The translations under genes were made by a program, and so were the position numbers. The notes beneath the pieces were generated by a model. It was given only the letters and a program-made list of their open reading frames with translations, made no database searches and was not told the origin of the DNA. Shown in pieces: positions 39,987-48,079 of a stretch of 64,000 nucleotides of DNA (its first letter is position 1; each line of letters opens with the position of its first letter). Source of the stretch: RUG11462 sp045649405 (lineage in GTDB: Bacteria > Bacillota > Clostridia > Oscillospirales > Acutalibacteraceae). The stretch lies in the NCBI GenBank assembly GCA_045649405.1, contig JAZRPW010000027.1, positions 1 to 64,000 on the forward strand, in the 5' to 3' direction.

Positions 39987-40592
39987 TTATTCACTCAAAT
40001 ATTTTTTTACTGCTTCAATAATTAAATCAACAGTGGCATCAATGCCATAACTTGAAGAAGAAATCATTAATTGATAATTCTTTCTGTCTCCCCACAATCT
40101 ATCACAATAATAATTGTAATGTCTTGCTCTTGTTTTATCTCTTGTTTTAATTAACTTTGTTGCTTCTTTCTCATCATAGCCATATTCTTGCACAATTCTT
40201 TTTTGCTTGAAAGAATCATCTGCATAAATGAAAACATTGAAACATTTTTTATCACGCATGATAAAATCTGCACATCTGCCAACAATTACACAAGGGCCAT
40301 TTTCAGCAAATTCTTTGATTGCCTTGCTTTCTGAAAGATAAATTTTATCAATAAGCGAAGTGCCACCAACACCAAATTGACCGCCTGATGTTGCAAGGTT
40401 AAAGAGAATGCTGTTTGAAAAAGTTTGCTCTTCTTTTTCTATAAATTCAGCCGCCAAGCCACTTTGTTCAGCCGCTTGGTCGATTATTGCCTTGTCAAAA
40501 AAATTAATTCCGAGCTTTTTTGCAAGTTCTTCACCAATTTTTCTGCCACCTGAACCAAATTCTCTGCTAATTGTAATAATATAGTTTTCCAT
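39987..40592 (-). CDS. cytidylate-kinase-like family protein
   Basis: This 201-residue P-loop protein is of the cytidylate_kin2/AAA_26 family: ITISREFGSGGRKIGEELAK (6-25) is its modified Walker A, followed by FFDKAIID, CVIVGRCADF and the KTRDKTRARHYNYYC lid. The true cmk is a separate gene at 58341, so this one probably has another substrate; the family is functionally unclear. ATG 40592 follows GAAGGAG. Promoter at 40623-40651. Confidence 0.87.
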   Translation of the reverse strand: MENYIITISREFGSGGRKIGEELAKKLGINFFDKAIIDQAAEQSGLAAEFIEKEEQTFSNSILFNLATSGGQFGVGGTSLIDKIYLSESKAIKEFAENGPCVIVGRCADFIMRDKKCFNVFIYADDSFKQKRIVQEYGYDEKEATKLIKTRDKTRARHYNYYCDRLWGDRKNYQLMISSSSYGIDATVDLIIEAVKKYLSE

Positions 40593-40622
40593 TAAAAATA
40601 CTCCTTCGCCATTTATACTGGA

Positions 40623-40651
40623 ATTATAGCATACATTTATAAAAAATGCAA
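40623..40651 (-). promoter_or_regulatory. promoter of the kinase gene
   Basis: Minus strand TTGCAT (40646-40651), a 17-bp spacer and TATAAT (40623-40628) with TGC before it. Confidence 0.7.
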
Positions 40652-40684
40652 TGATTTTTTGAATGGTTTTGTGCAAAATTACAA

Positions 40685-40716
40685 CAAAAAATGAGAGCCG
40701 AAACTCTCATTTTGTT
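40685..40716 (-). terminator. terminator of the PHP-MGMT operon
   Basis: CAAAATGAGAG pairs with CTCTCATTTTTTG around a 6-base loop. Confidence 0.78.
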
Positions 40717-40719
40717 TGC

Positions 40720-41022
40720 TTATTCTTGCCAAAGATATTTTTTCAAATCAACTTTGCCGTTTTCAACTTCAACACCGTCTGCACGCAAAAGTTCAATTTG
40801 CGCATTTTCGCCACCGAAAACAAACGCCGATGATACTTCGCCAAAACGGTTAACCACCCTAAAACAAGGAATGTTTTCAGGGTCTGGGTTGACATGCAAA
40901 GCATAACCCACAATTTGCGAGAGATGTGGGTTGCCGGCAAGCCGAGCAATTTGACCGTAGGTTGCAACCTTGCCTTTTGGAATTCTTTTTACGACTTCAT
41001 AGATAATTTCAAATGTATTCAT
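40720..41022 (-). CDS. MGMT-fold DNA alkyltransferase-like protein
   Basis: This 100-residue protein consists only of the C-terminal DNA-binding domain of O6-alkylguanine-DNA alkyltransferase: IPKGKVATYGQIARLAG is the helix-turn-helix region. The active-site segment reads NIPCFRVVNRFGEVSS. The Cys is kept, but the usual PCHRV has Phe for His, unlike the PWHRV of catalytically dead ATL proteins. It may be an alkyl-lesion sensor or a weak transferase. Start ATG 41022 lies 4 bp after the PHP gene's stop, indicating coupling. Confidence 0.82.
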   Translation of the reverse strand: MNTFEIIYEVVKRIPKGKVATYGQIARLAGNPHLSQIVGYALHVNPDPENIPCFRVVNRFGEVSSAFVFGGENAQIELLRADGVEVENGKVDLKKYLWQE

Positions 41023-41026
41023 ACAT

Positions 41027-42043
41027 TTAAAGTCCCCATTCATCGCTAAAATATGCTCTTGTGTTTGCGTGATTTTTGTTTTCATCAACAACATCAAATC
41101 TTACATATTTAAATTTTTCTTTGAGTGGGAATTTTGCTTCGGTTATAAATTCGCCTTCCGGTGCGAAAAATCTTCTTGTGTGTCTAATGCCTGAGACTAA
41201 AATAATTTCTTTTGCAGGCGAGGTTTTGATGTGCACAAAGCCGTCTTCAACATACAAATCATAAATTTCAGGGCCTTGTGAGCAATAAAAATCTTGGTTT
41301 TTGAGCGCTCCAAAAATTGCTTCATAACTAAGCTCTTTAGCCTTAATCATATTAAATCCACCAAATGTGCCATAAAGTTTGTCAGACTCTGTATCGTGGT
41401 TGTGGTTGTCATCTGCCATTTGAGGAGCAAGACGAATACCGTGTCTTGACATAATATCATAAGCATAAATATCATACTCAGGCCAACCCCAATAACAGTT
41501 GTCGGTGTTGTAAATTTCTAGCGCATAAAGCCCTTTGTACTCGCACAATTCCCATGGCTCTTGAAGTGACCAATAAGGGTGGTTAAGACAAACAATAAAG
41601 CCTTTTTCGTTCGCTTCTTTGATTACTTTATTAATATATTCTGCGCTGTATTCACGGTTTGCAATTTCGCCATAATACTGCACAGAATTTTTAACATCAT
41701 CACCTGCAAACCAAATTGAATCAGGATTATAGCACACCTGTTTTACATTGTGCTTGTCGCCGCAGTAAAGATTCAAATGGGCGCACTTGTTTTCTACCCA
41801 ATCTTCAGATTTGTTTTCGCTAATTGACAATTCGTAACCATTGATAAAAATGAAATCTTCATCGTCAAACTGGGTATAATCTTTTAAGATTTCGTGCTCT
41901 GTTATTGAAAGCACAGAATAACCACGCTTTTTAAACTCTTGTTTCATTTGCTCTGGGGTAATTTCTCCATCAGAGCCGGTGCCGTGAGCGTGCAAATTTG
42001 CTTTGTAAAACTTGCCCTCTTTTGGCAAAAGATATTTTCTCAT
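41027..42043 (-). CDS. PHP-domain metal-dependent hydrolase
   Basis: This 338-residue protein has PHP motifs NLHAHGTGSDGEITPEQM (15-33 region, metal His), SITEHE, FINGYELS and CLNHPYW, and a late MADDNHNHD, all metal-ligand positions of the polymerase/histidinol-phosphatase family. About 80 C-terminal residues form an extra beta domain. It probably hydrolyses a phosphoester; substrate unknown. ATG 42043 has AAGGAG. First gene of a two-gene operon with the MGMT-fold protein. Confidence 0.83.
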   Translation of the reverse strand: MRKYLLPKEGKFYKANLHAHGTGSDGEITPEQMKQEFKKRGYSVLSITEHEILKDYTQFDDEDFIFINGYELSISENKSEDWVENKCAHLNLYCGDKHNVKQVCYNPDSIWFAGDDVKNSVQYYGEIANREYSAEYINKVIKEANEKGFIVCLNHPYWSLQEPWELCEYKGLYALEIYNTDNCYWGWPEYDIYAYDIMSRHGIRLAPQMADDNHNHDTESDKLYGTFGGFNMIKAKELSYEAIFGALKNQDFYCSQGPEIYDLYVEDGFVHIKTSPAKEIILVSGIRHTRRFFAPEGEFITEAKFPLKEKFKYVRFDVVDENKNHANTRAYFSDEWGL

Positions 42044-42062
42044 CTTAATCTCCTTATTTAAC

Positions 42063-42090
42063 AAAAGCGGCTGAAAACAGCCGCTTAAAT
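42063..42090 (-). terminator. terminator of ilvE
   Basis: AAGCGGCTG pairs perfectly with CAGCCGCTT around four bases, followed on the minus strand by TTGTT. Confidence 0.75.
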
Positions 42091-42092
42091 TA

Positions 42093-43163
42093 CTAACAAA
42101 CAGTTACTCTCCAACCAAATGGGTCTTGGAGTTTGCCATATTGAATGCCGGTCAAAGTATCATACAATTTTTGTGATAATTCGCCAATTTTGTTGTCGCC
42201 AATTACAACAACGTCATCGCCACAACGAAGTTTGCCAACAGGTGAAATTACTGCTGCAGTACCGGTACCAAAACATTCTTCTAATGTGCCGTCTTTCGCG
42301 GCTGCCATAAGCTCATCAACAGAAATTCTGCGTTCTTCAACCTCAAAACCAAAATGTTTGCAAAGTTCGATTGTTGAGTTACGGGTGATACCTGGCAAAA
42401 TACTACCGGTAAGCATTGGAGTGATAACCTTGCCGCCGATTTTGAAGAAGATGTTCATTGCGCCAACTTCTTCAATATATTTTCTTTCAACACCATCAAG
42501 CCACAAAACTTGTGAATAGCCTTCCAAATGCGCTTTGTCTTGAGCAATAAGGCTTGCTGCATAGTTACCACCAGTTTTGATATAACCCATACCGCCTTTT
42601 ACTGCTCTTACATATTCATCTTCAATCCAAATACCAACAGGCTCTAGGCCGTTTGCATAATAAGCACCACTTGGGCTTAAAATTACCATAAACAAATAAG
42701 TTTTTGAAGGTGCAACGCCCAAAAATTCATCAGTTGCAATTACAAATGGTCGAATGTAAAGTGATGTGCCTTCATCTGCTGGCACCCAGTCTTTTTCAAC
42801 TTCAACCAATTCTTTAACTGCTTGAACAAAATCATCTTCAGGAATTTCAGGAATTACCAAACGCTCATTTGAAGAGTTTGCTCTTTTTGCATTCATATCA
42901 GGACGGAAAAGATAAATTTCATCATCTTCGCCTCTGTAAGCTTTCATACCTTCAAACATTTCTTGGCCGTAATGATAAACCATTGCAGCTGGAGAAAGTG
43001 AAATGTTTTGGAAAGGAACAATGCGTGGGTCAAACCAACCTTTACCCTCTTCATAATTCATTACAAACATATGGTCAGTAAAAATATGACCGAAACCTAA
43101 AGGCTCACCTGCAACTGGTTTTTGCTTTGGTGAGTTGGTTAATTCTTGTTTTATATTAAGCAT
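42093..43163 (-). CDS. ilvE: branched-chain amino acid aminotransferase
   Basis: This 356-residue fold-IV PLP enzyme interconverts Val/Leu/Ile and their 2-oxoacids. It shows FGHIFTDHMF, YGQEMFEGMKAYRG, the PLP-lysine segment GGMGYIKTGGNYAASL, and FGTGTAAVISPVG near the C terminus. Length matches the eukaryote-like BCAT group. Ribosome site AGAGGTG. Own promoter TTGACA-17-TAAAAT at 43191-43219. Confidence 0.94.
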   Translation of the reverse strand: MLNIKQELTNSPKQKPVAGEPLGFGHIFTDHMFVMNYEEGKGWFDPRIVPFQNISLSPAAMVYHYGQEMFEGMKAYRGEDDEIYLFRPDMNAKRANSSNERLVIPEIPEDDFVQAVKELVEVEKDWVPADEGTSLYIRPFVIATDEFLGVAPSKTYLFMVILSPSGAYYANGLEPVGIWIEDEYVRAVKGGMGYIKTGGNYAASLIAQDKAHLEGYSQVLWLDGVERKYIEEVGAMNIFFKIGGKVITPMLTGSILPGITRNSTIELCKHFGFEVEERRISVDELMAAAKDGTLEECFGTGTAAVISPVGKLRCGDDVVVIGDNKIGELSQKLYDTLTGIQYGKLQDPFGWRVTVC

Positions 43164-43190
43164 TTAAATCACCTCTAACTTTTGGGTTTA

Positions 43191-43219
43191 ATTTTATCAC
43201 TTTATAAAAGGTTTGTCAA
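43191..43219 (-). promoter_or_regulatory. promoter of ilvE
   Basis: Minus strand TTGACA (43214-43219), a 17-bp spacer and TAAAAT (43191-43196). Confidence 0.75.
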
Positions 43220-43305
43220 TTATTTAGGCACAATTTTTAGCATATTTTAATTTAAAAAACAATATACTTTAACAAAAAGACTTTTTGAAAGGCAGGTTTC
43301 TTTTT

Positions 43306-44835
43306 ATGAATTTAGAAACGGTTAAGAAAAACATAATTACAAACAACAAAATTTATGATAAACGCAACGAATATCCGGTTGATATTGAATTTTCTTTGCC
43401 AGACTTTTGCCCTGATATTGAGCGTGTGTTAAAGTGTAGTATTAATTCAAAAATTTCAAATTTGTCGGTTTTGTCTGACACGGCACAGATTGATATTACA
43501 TCAATAATTTGCGTTTTGTATGTTACAAAAGATGACAAACTTTTTGGTTATGAAATTCCAATTAACATTTCAAAATCAGTTAATGTTGGAATGATTGATT
43601 TTGAAACAATCAAAAGTTACAATGTCAAAACCGAGTATGTAAACTGTCGAGCAATTAACTCAAGAAAGGTTGATGTGCACGGCTCGATTAGTGTTTTGTT
43701 GAAACTTATTAAATGTGAAGAAAAAAATTACATTTGCGATATTGATGATGAGTCGGTTGTTTTAAAAAAGCAAAATGAGCAAATTTTGCAAACAATTGGC
43801 TTTGCGCAAAAACAAATTAACATTGCAGATGACATTGTTTTGCCAGAGTCAAAGGGGTCAATTTCAAATATTATTAAAAGCGATGCGACGGTTGTAATTG
43901 AAGAGTGCAAGACAATTGTTAACAAGGCAATTGTTAAAATGACTGTTAATTATGACATTTTGTATTTAAGTTCTGATTTTCGTTATGAAACAATTAAGCA
44001 CAGCGTTACTGCAAGCCAAATTTTAGACATTGAAGGAATTAACGAAAACTCAATTGTCAAAGTTTCAAACAACCTTTGCTTTTTGAATTTAAAGGCAGTG
44101 ACCGATGCCGAGGGCGAAATGCGTACCATTAACACCGAAGCAAAAGTCAACATTCAGGTTGTTGCAAGTGACCTTGCAGATGTGTGCATTGCGACCGACG
44201 GCTACTGCGTCAAATATGAATCTACCCTTGAGCGAGATATAATTTGTTGTGAAAAATTCATAACATCGCTTAACAATAAATTCACCGTGAGTGATTGTAT
44301 TAATGTTTCGGCGCAAATTGGCGAAATCATTGATATGAGAATTATTCCTTTGCATTACAATTTCAAAACGGAAAATGGTGCTACATACATTTGTGGTGAT
44401 GTTGCAGTTTGTATCTCGCTTGAGGACGAAAATGGTTGTTGCAAATATTTTGAAAAGGTTGTTACATATCAAGAAAAGTTAGATTTTGATAACATTAGTG
44501 AAAGTTGCAAATTCAAGGTTGATGTTTTGCCGATTAACTGCCATTACACAATTACAAGTGGCAATGCAGTTGAGTTTAAATGCGAAATGAATTTAAGCGG
44601 AATTGTTGTTAAACCTTTTGAAATTAACGCAATTGTTGCAATGGAAATTTTGGAAGAAAACAAAAAGAGTTTTGAAAATATGCCTTCGCTTGTTGTTTAT
44701 TATGCAAATGCTGATGAGAGCATTTGGGATATTGCGTTAAAATACAACACTGCTGCAGACAAAATTAGCGAACTTAACAACATTTCAACCGACCGGCTAA
44801 CCAAAGACACAATGCTTCTTATTCCTTGTATGTAA
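43306..44835 (+). CDS. sipL: SipL-like spore-coat morphogenesis protein (DUF3794 + LysM)
   Basis: This 509-residue protein has DUF3794-type repeats over most of its length, opening with a FSLPDFCPDIERVLKC segment. It ends in a C-terminal LysM domain (about 462-509, VYYANADESIWDIALKYNT). This order and length match SipL of Clostridioides difficile, which binds SpoIVA through LysM and is needed to localise the coat around the forespore. It is the main sporulation marker here. ATG 43306 follows GAAAGGCAGG. No clear SigA promoter is seen, which fits a mother-cell sigma factor. Confidence 0.82.
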   Translation: MNLETVKKNIITNNKIYDKRNEYPVDIEFSLPDFCPDIERVLKCSINSKISNLSVLSDTAQIDITSIICVLYVTKDDKLFGYEIPINISKSVNVGMIDFETIKSYNVKTEYVNCRAINSRKVDVHGSISVLLKLIKCEEKNYICDIDDESVVLKKQNEQILQTIGFAQKQINIADDIVLPESKGSISNIIKSDATVVIEECKTIVNKAIVKMTVNYDILYLSSDFRYETIKHSVTASQILDIEGINENSIVKVSNNLCFLNLKAVTDAEGEMRTINTEAKVNIQVVASDLADVCIATDGYCVKYESTLERDIICCEKFITSLNNKFTVSDCINVSAQIGEIIDMRIIPLHYNFKTENGATYICGDVAVCISLEDENGCCKYFEKVVTYQEKLDFDNISESCKFKVDVLPINCHYTITSGNAVEFKCEMNLSGIVVKPFEINAIVAMEILEENKKSFENMPSLVVYYANADESIWDIALKYNTAADKISELNNISTDRLTKDTMLLIPCM

Positions 44836-44838
44836 AAC

Positions 44839-44874
44839 AAAAAGATTGGCTTGAAAACAAGCCAATCTTTTTTT
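44839..44874. terminator. bidirectional terminator
   Basis: AAAAAGATTGGCTTG pairs perfectly with CAAGCCAATCTTTTT around AAAA. Confidence 0.88.
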
Positions 44875-45595
44875 AATTCATATTATCAGTTAAAAGCATT
44901 ATTGAAACGAGCGCTGCAAGTGGCGCTGTTTCTGTTCGCAAAATTCTTTTGCCTAAAGTTGCCACAACTGCGCCGTTTTGTTCGAGTGCTGTTACCTCTT
45001 CATCAGAAAATCCACCCTCTGGGCCGATGAAAACGCAAACATTTTTTGCTTTTTTATCACAAAAAATTTCTTTAAGTGGTTTGCCGCCACCCTCATAAAA
45101 CAAAATGGTTGTATCAAAACCTTTTGTCATTTGAAGCGCTTGTTTAAAACTGATTTGGTCTTTTACTTCAACCACTTTTCCCCTGCCTGATTGCTCACAA
45201 GCAGAAAGTGCAATTTTTTTGTATCTTTCAGTTTTTTTCAAAGCTTTTTTCTCATCTGGTCGAGAAACACAACGACTTGAAAGCACAGGCACGATTTCAC
45301 TTACACCAAGTTCAACTGCCTTTTGAATTACAAGTTCTAATTTGTCGCCCTTTGGCACACATTGAAAAAGGGTTACTGCCACATCTGGCTCACTGTAATT
45401 CATATTGCAGTCAATTACCTTTGCAGTGACTTCATCTTTTTCAACAGTTACTAACTCGCAAGAGTAGTTTCTGCCTTCGTGACAAATTGTAATATTCTCG
45501 CCGACACGCATTCTCAAAGCGCCCGAAATGTGTCTTGCGTTTTCTGGTGACAAAGCAACAATGTCGCCCTCTACCTTTTCAAAAAAATGTGGCAT
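44873..45595 (-). CDS. rsmE: 16S rRNA m3U1498 methyltransferase
   Basis: This 240-residue SPOUT methyltransferase has an N-terminal PUA-like domain and the knotted C-terminal domain, with IGPEGGFSDEE and LGKRILRTETAPLAAL, both diagnostic of RsmE. It methylates N3 of U1498 in 16S rRNA. Last gene of an operon with rsmA and a membrane protein (9-bp gap). Confidence 0.94.
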   Translation of the reverse strand: MPHFFEKVEGDIVALSPENARHISGALRMRVGENITICHEGRNYSCELVTVEKDEVTAKVIDCNMNYSEPDVAVTLFQCVPKGDKLELVIQKAVELGVSEIVPVLSSRCVSRPDEKKALKKTERYKKIALSACEQSGRGKVVEVKDQISFKQALQMTKGFDTTILFYEGGGKPLKEIFCDKKAKNVCVFIGPEGGFSDEEVTALEQNGAVVATLGKRILRTETAPLAALVSIMLLTDNMN

Positions 45596-45604
45596 TTTTA
45601 TCTC

Positions 45605-46558
45605 CTAATTTACCTTGATTTTATAAGTCGCATTTTTAATTTCATCAATTTTAAAACTTTCAAATTTGTTGTACAAAGCGTCATCAAATTCAATGCCAAC
45701 TTCAGCATAATTTGTATTTTGAATGTTGAATGTGGTTGTAATTTTTTTATCGCCACGCTCTGTATTTTCAGCAAAATAAGTTTTGATTAAATCTTTTTGC
45801 TCTTTTGATTTTGCAAACTGTGTTTTAACGAATGTTTGCTTTTCATATTCTTTTTTGTTAATGCCTTCTTGAAGATTTAATGAGGTTTTAACACCATTAA
45901 ATTCAGTTTCACTTTCAACAACAACCGAAAGCGAGTAAAAATTAAGTCTAAAACTTTCACTCTCAACATAAACCTTTTCAATTGTTTGAGTTAAATCATT
46001 AACTTTGTTGTGATATCTAAAAGAAAAGCGTTGTGGTTTTTTAATTGTAAAAACTTCTTCGGTGTCATACTCAAAAATGCAAACATCAAAACCCAATGTG
46101 CCAACAATTGTTTGCATATTTTCATCATAATAATTGCCATTCGCATCTTTTTGGCGCTCAACTTCATAAGTGCGCACAACAACAAATGTGTTGCCAATGT
46201 TAAACGTGTCAATTTTATCCTTGGCTAAATCGAGTTTTGAAACTTGAGTTAACTCATAAATTCTTCTATAAGAATCTTTAAAATCTTTATCTACAGCTTG
46301 TTTTTCATCCACTTCAAAATCAGAATTGAACATCACAAAATCATTCAAAGCCTTTGGTTTTTTCTCGCCAATTTTGTGGGCAGAAGATACAACCGACTCA
46401 AAGTTTGTTCTAACATTCTCTGGCAAATGAGTGAATGTCCAAATTACAACAAACAACAAAAAGGCAACTGCAATATAAAATCTGATGGTTGAAAAAATCT
46501 TGTGGCGTTTTGACTTATAGCCGATTTCAACATCATTATAATCCATATATTCTGCCAT
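45605..46558 (-). CDS. single-pass membrane protein, unknown
   Basis: This 317-residue protein has a short cytosolic basic lead (1-24), one membrane helix (about 25-45, FYIAVAFLLFVVIWTF) and an extracytoplasmic domain rich in beta-strands and charged residues. There is no Cys-rich or catalytic motif I recognise. It is tightly packed between rsmA (5-bp gap) and rsmE (9-bp gap), so it is expressed with ribosome-maturation genes, but this need not mean shared function. Confidence 0.72.
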   Translation of the reverse strand: MAEYMDYNDVEIGYKSKRHKIFSTIRFYIAVAFLLFVVIWTFTHLPENVRTNFESVVSSAHKIGEKKPKALNDFVMFNSDFEVDEKQAVDKDFKDSYRRIYELTQVSKLDLAKDKIDTFNIGNTFVVVRTYEVERQKDANGNYYDENMQTIVGTLGFDVCIFEYDTEEVFTIKKPQRFSFRYHNKVNDLTQTIEKVYVESESFRLNFYSLSVVVESETEFNGVKTSLNLQEGINKKEYEKQTFVKTQFAKSKEQKDLIKTYFAENTERGDKKITTTFNIQNTNYAEVGIEFDDALYNKFESFKIDEIKNATYKIKVN

Positions 46559-46563
46559 TTATT

Positions 46564-47418
46564 TTACTCCTTGTAAATAAAATCAGCAAGGTTTGCGAAG
46601 TCTTGCATTGTAAGTTCTTCGGCACGAGCAGTTGGTTTAAGCCCTGCATTTTCAAGTGCAGCCGCTACCGTTTCTTTGCTAACTCCTAAATTTGAAGAAA
46701 GTGAGTTTGTGAGCGTTTTTCTGCGTTGGTTGAAACCTGCTCTAATAATTTTGAACATTGCTTTTTTATTTTTAACATCAACGCTTTCACGCTTGGTTAA
46801 ATCAAGTTTAATTACCGCTGAATCAACCTTTGGTGCCGGGAAGAATGAGCCAGCAGAAACATCAAAAAGTTTTTTGGCTTTTGCGTAAAAACTAACTGCC
46901 GCAGTAACTGCACCACATTGTCTTGTGCCGACTGTTGCGCAAAGGCGTACTGCCGCTTCTTTTTGCACCATTACAGTAATTGCTTCAATTGGCAATTCAC
47001 TTTCTAAAAGATTCATTATAATTGGAGATGTAATGTAGTAAGGCAAATTTGCACAAACAACAACCTTCATATCAGGAAATTCAGTTTTGATTAAATTGTG
47101 CAGGTCAATTTTCATACAGTCGCCAAAATAAACCTTAACATTATCGAACTCTTTTAAAGTTACATCCAAAACAGGTTTTAAGCGCTCATCAATTTCAATA
47201 GCGACAACCTTTTTTGCAACTTTGCAAAGTTCAGTTGTAAGCACACCCATACCAGGGCCAATTTCAATAACACCAATGTTTTCGCAACCAGACTCTTTTG
47301 CCATTTGTGGACAAACACTTGGGTTAACAAGAAAGTTTTGACCAAGGCCTTTTGAAAATGTAAAACCAAAACTTGAAAGAAGGTCTTTAATAAATTTTAT
47401 ATTTGTCAAATTATCCAT
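46564..47418 (-). CDS. rsmA: 16S rRNA dimethyladenosine transferase
   Basis: This 284-residue KsgA/Dim1 enzyme dimethylates A1518/A1519 of 16S rRNA. It has GLGQNFLVNP, the SAM motif VIEIGPGMGVLT, the acidic end of strand 2 (AIEIDERL) and the catalytic motif ANLPYYITSPI. Promoter TTGAAA-17-TATAAA at 47438-47466. First gene of rsmA-membrane protein-rsmE. Confidence 0.95.
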   Translation of the reverse strand: MDNLTNIKFIKDLLSSFGFTFSKGLGQNFLVNPSVCPQMAKESGCENIGVIEIGPGMGVLTTELCKVAKKVVAIEIDERLKPVLDVTLKEFDNVKVYFGDCMKIDLHNLIKTEFPDMKVVVCANLPYYITSPIIMNLLESELPIEAITVMVQKEAAVRLCATVGTRQCGAVTAAVSFYAKAKKLFDVSAGSFFPAPKVDSAVIKLDLTKRESVDVKNKKAMFKIIRAGFNQRRKTLTNSLSSNLGVSKETVAAALENAGLKPTARAEELTMQDFANLADFIYKE

Positions 47419-47437
47419 AAATTATCTCCAAAAAATA

Positions 47438-47466
47438 TTTATATAAGAATTTTATCATATTTTCAA
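47438..47466 (-). promoter_or_regulatory. promoter of the rsmA operon
   Basis: Minus strand TTGAAA (47461-47466), a 17-bp spacer and TATAAA (47438-47443), 20 bp before the start. Confidence 0.65.
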
Positions 47467-47485
47467 AAAAAAATAAAGCGAAATG

Positions 47486-47514
47486 TTGAATTTTGATAAA
47501 ATATATTGTAAAAT
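47486..47514 (+). promoter_or_regulatory. promoter of the dCMP-deaminase family gene
   Basis: TTGAAT (47486-47491), a 17-bp spacer and TAAAAT (47509-47514). Confidence 0.7.
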
Positions 47515-47547
47515 AGAAATAGAAAAATGAAAATGGAGGAAAAAACT

Positions 47548-48024
47548 ATGGGTTCAAGAACTGATAAGCACAATTATTATCTTGACATTGCACAAACTGT
47601 TGCAGAAAGGGGTACCTGTCTTCGCAGAAATTATGGTGCAATTATAGTTAAAAACGACCAAATTGTTTCAACCGGTTACACCGGTGCGCCAAGGGGCAGA
47701 AAAAATTGTATTGACACAGGGGTTTGCACAAGACAAGAATTAAACATTCCATCAGGCGAACGTTATGAATTGTGTCGCTCTGTTCACGCAGAAGCTAACT
47801 GTATTATTGCCGCTTCAAGAGAAAATATGATTGGCAGCACACTTTACCTTGTTGGTGTTGATTATCAAACAAAAGAGTTGGTAAAAGACGCAACAAGTTG
47901 CGCAATGTGCAGACGTCTTATTATTAACGCAGGCATTGACAATGTTATTGCAAGAACTGGGGACGACGGCGAATACACCGAAACAATCGTTAGAGACTGG
48001 GTTTTCCACGACGATACATATTAA
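47548..48024 (+). CDS. comEB: dCMP deaminase / ComEB family protein
   Basis: This 158-residue zinc deaminase of the CDA fold has the zinc and proton-shuttle motif VHAEANCI and the second zinc motif SCAMCRRLI, plus GAPRGRKNC typical of dCMP deaminases. It makes dUMP from dCMP and works with dut (7406) toward dTMP. ATG 47548 follows GGAGG by 8 bp; ATGs at 47527 and 47533 lack a site. The name comEB is by similarity; competence is not implied. Confidence 0.9.
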   Translation: MGSRTDKHNYYLDIAQTVAERGTCLRRNYGAIIVKNDQIVSTGYTGAPRGRKNCIDTGVCTRQELNIPSGERYELCRSVHAEANCIIAASRENMIGSTLYLVGVDYQTKELVKDATSCAMCRRLIINAGIDNVIARTGDDGEYTETIVRDWVFHDDTY

Positions 48025-48040
48025 TTTTAAATTTGAAATT

Positions 48041-48073
48041 AAAAAAGGTTGGCAGTTTTGCCAACCTTTTTTT
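48041..48073. terminator. bidirectional terminator
   Basis: AAAAAAGGTTGGCA pairs with TGCCAACCTTTTTTT around GTTT. Confidence 0.87.
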
Positions 48074-48079
48074 GTTTTG

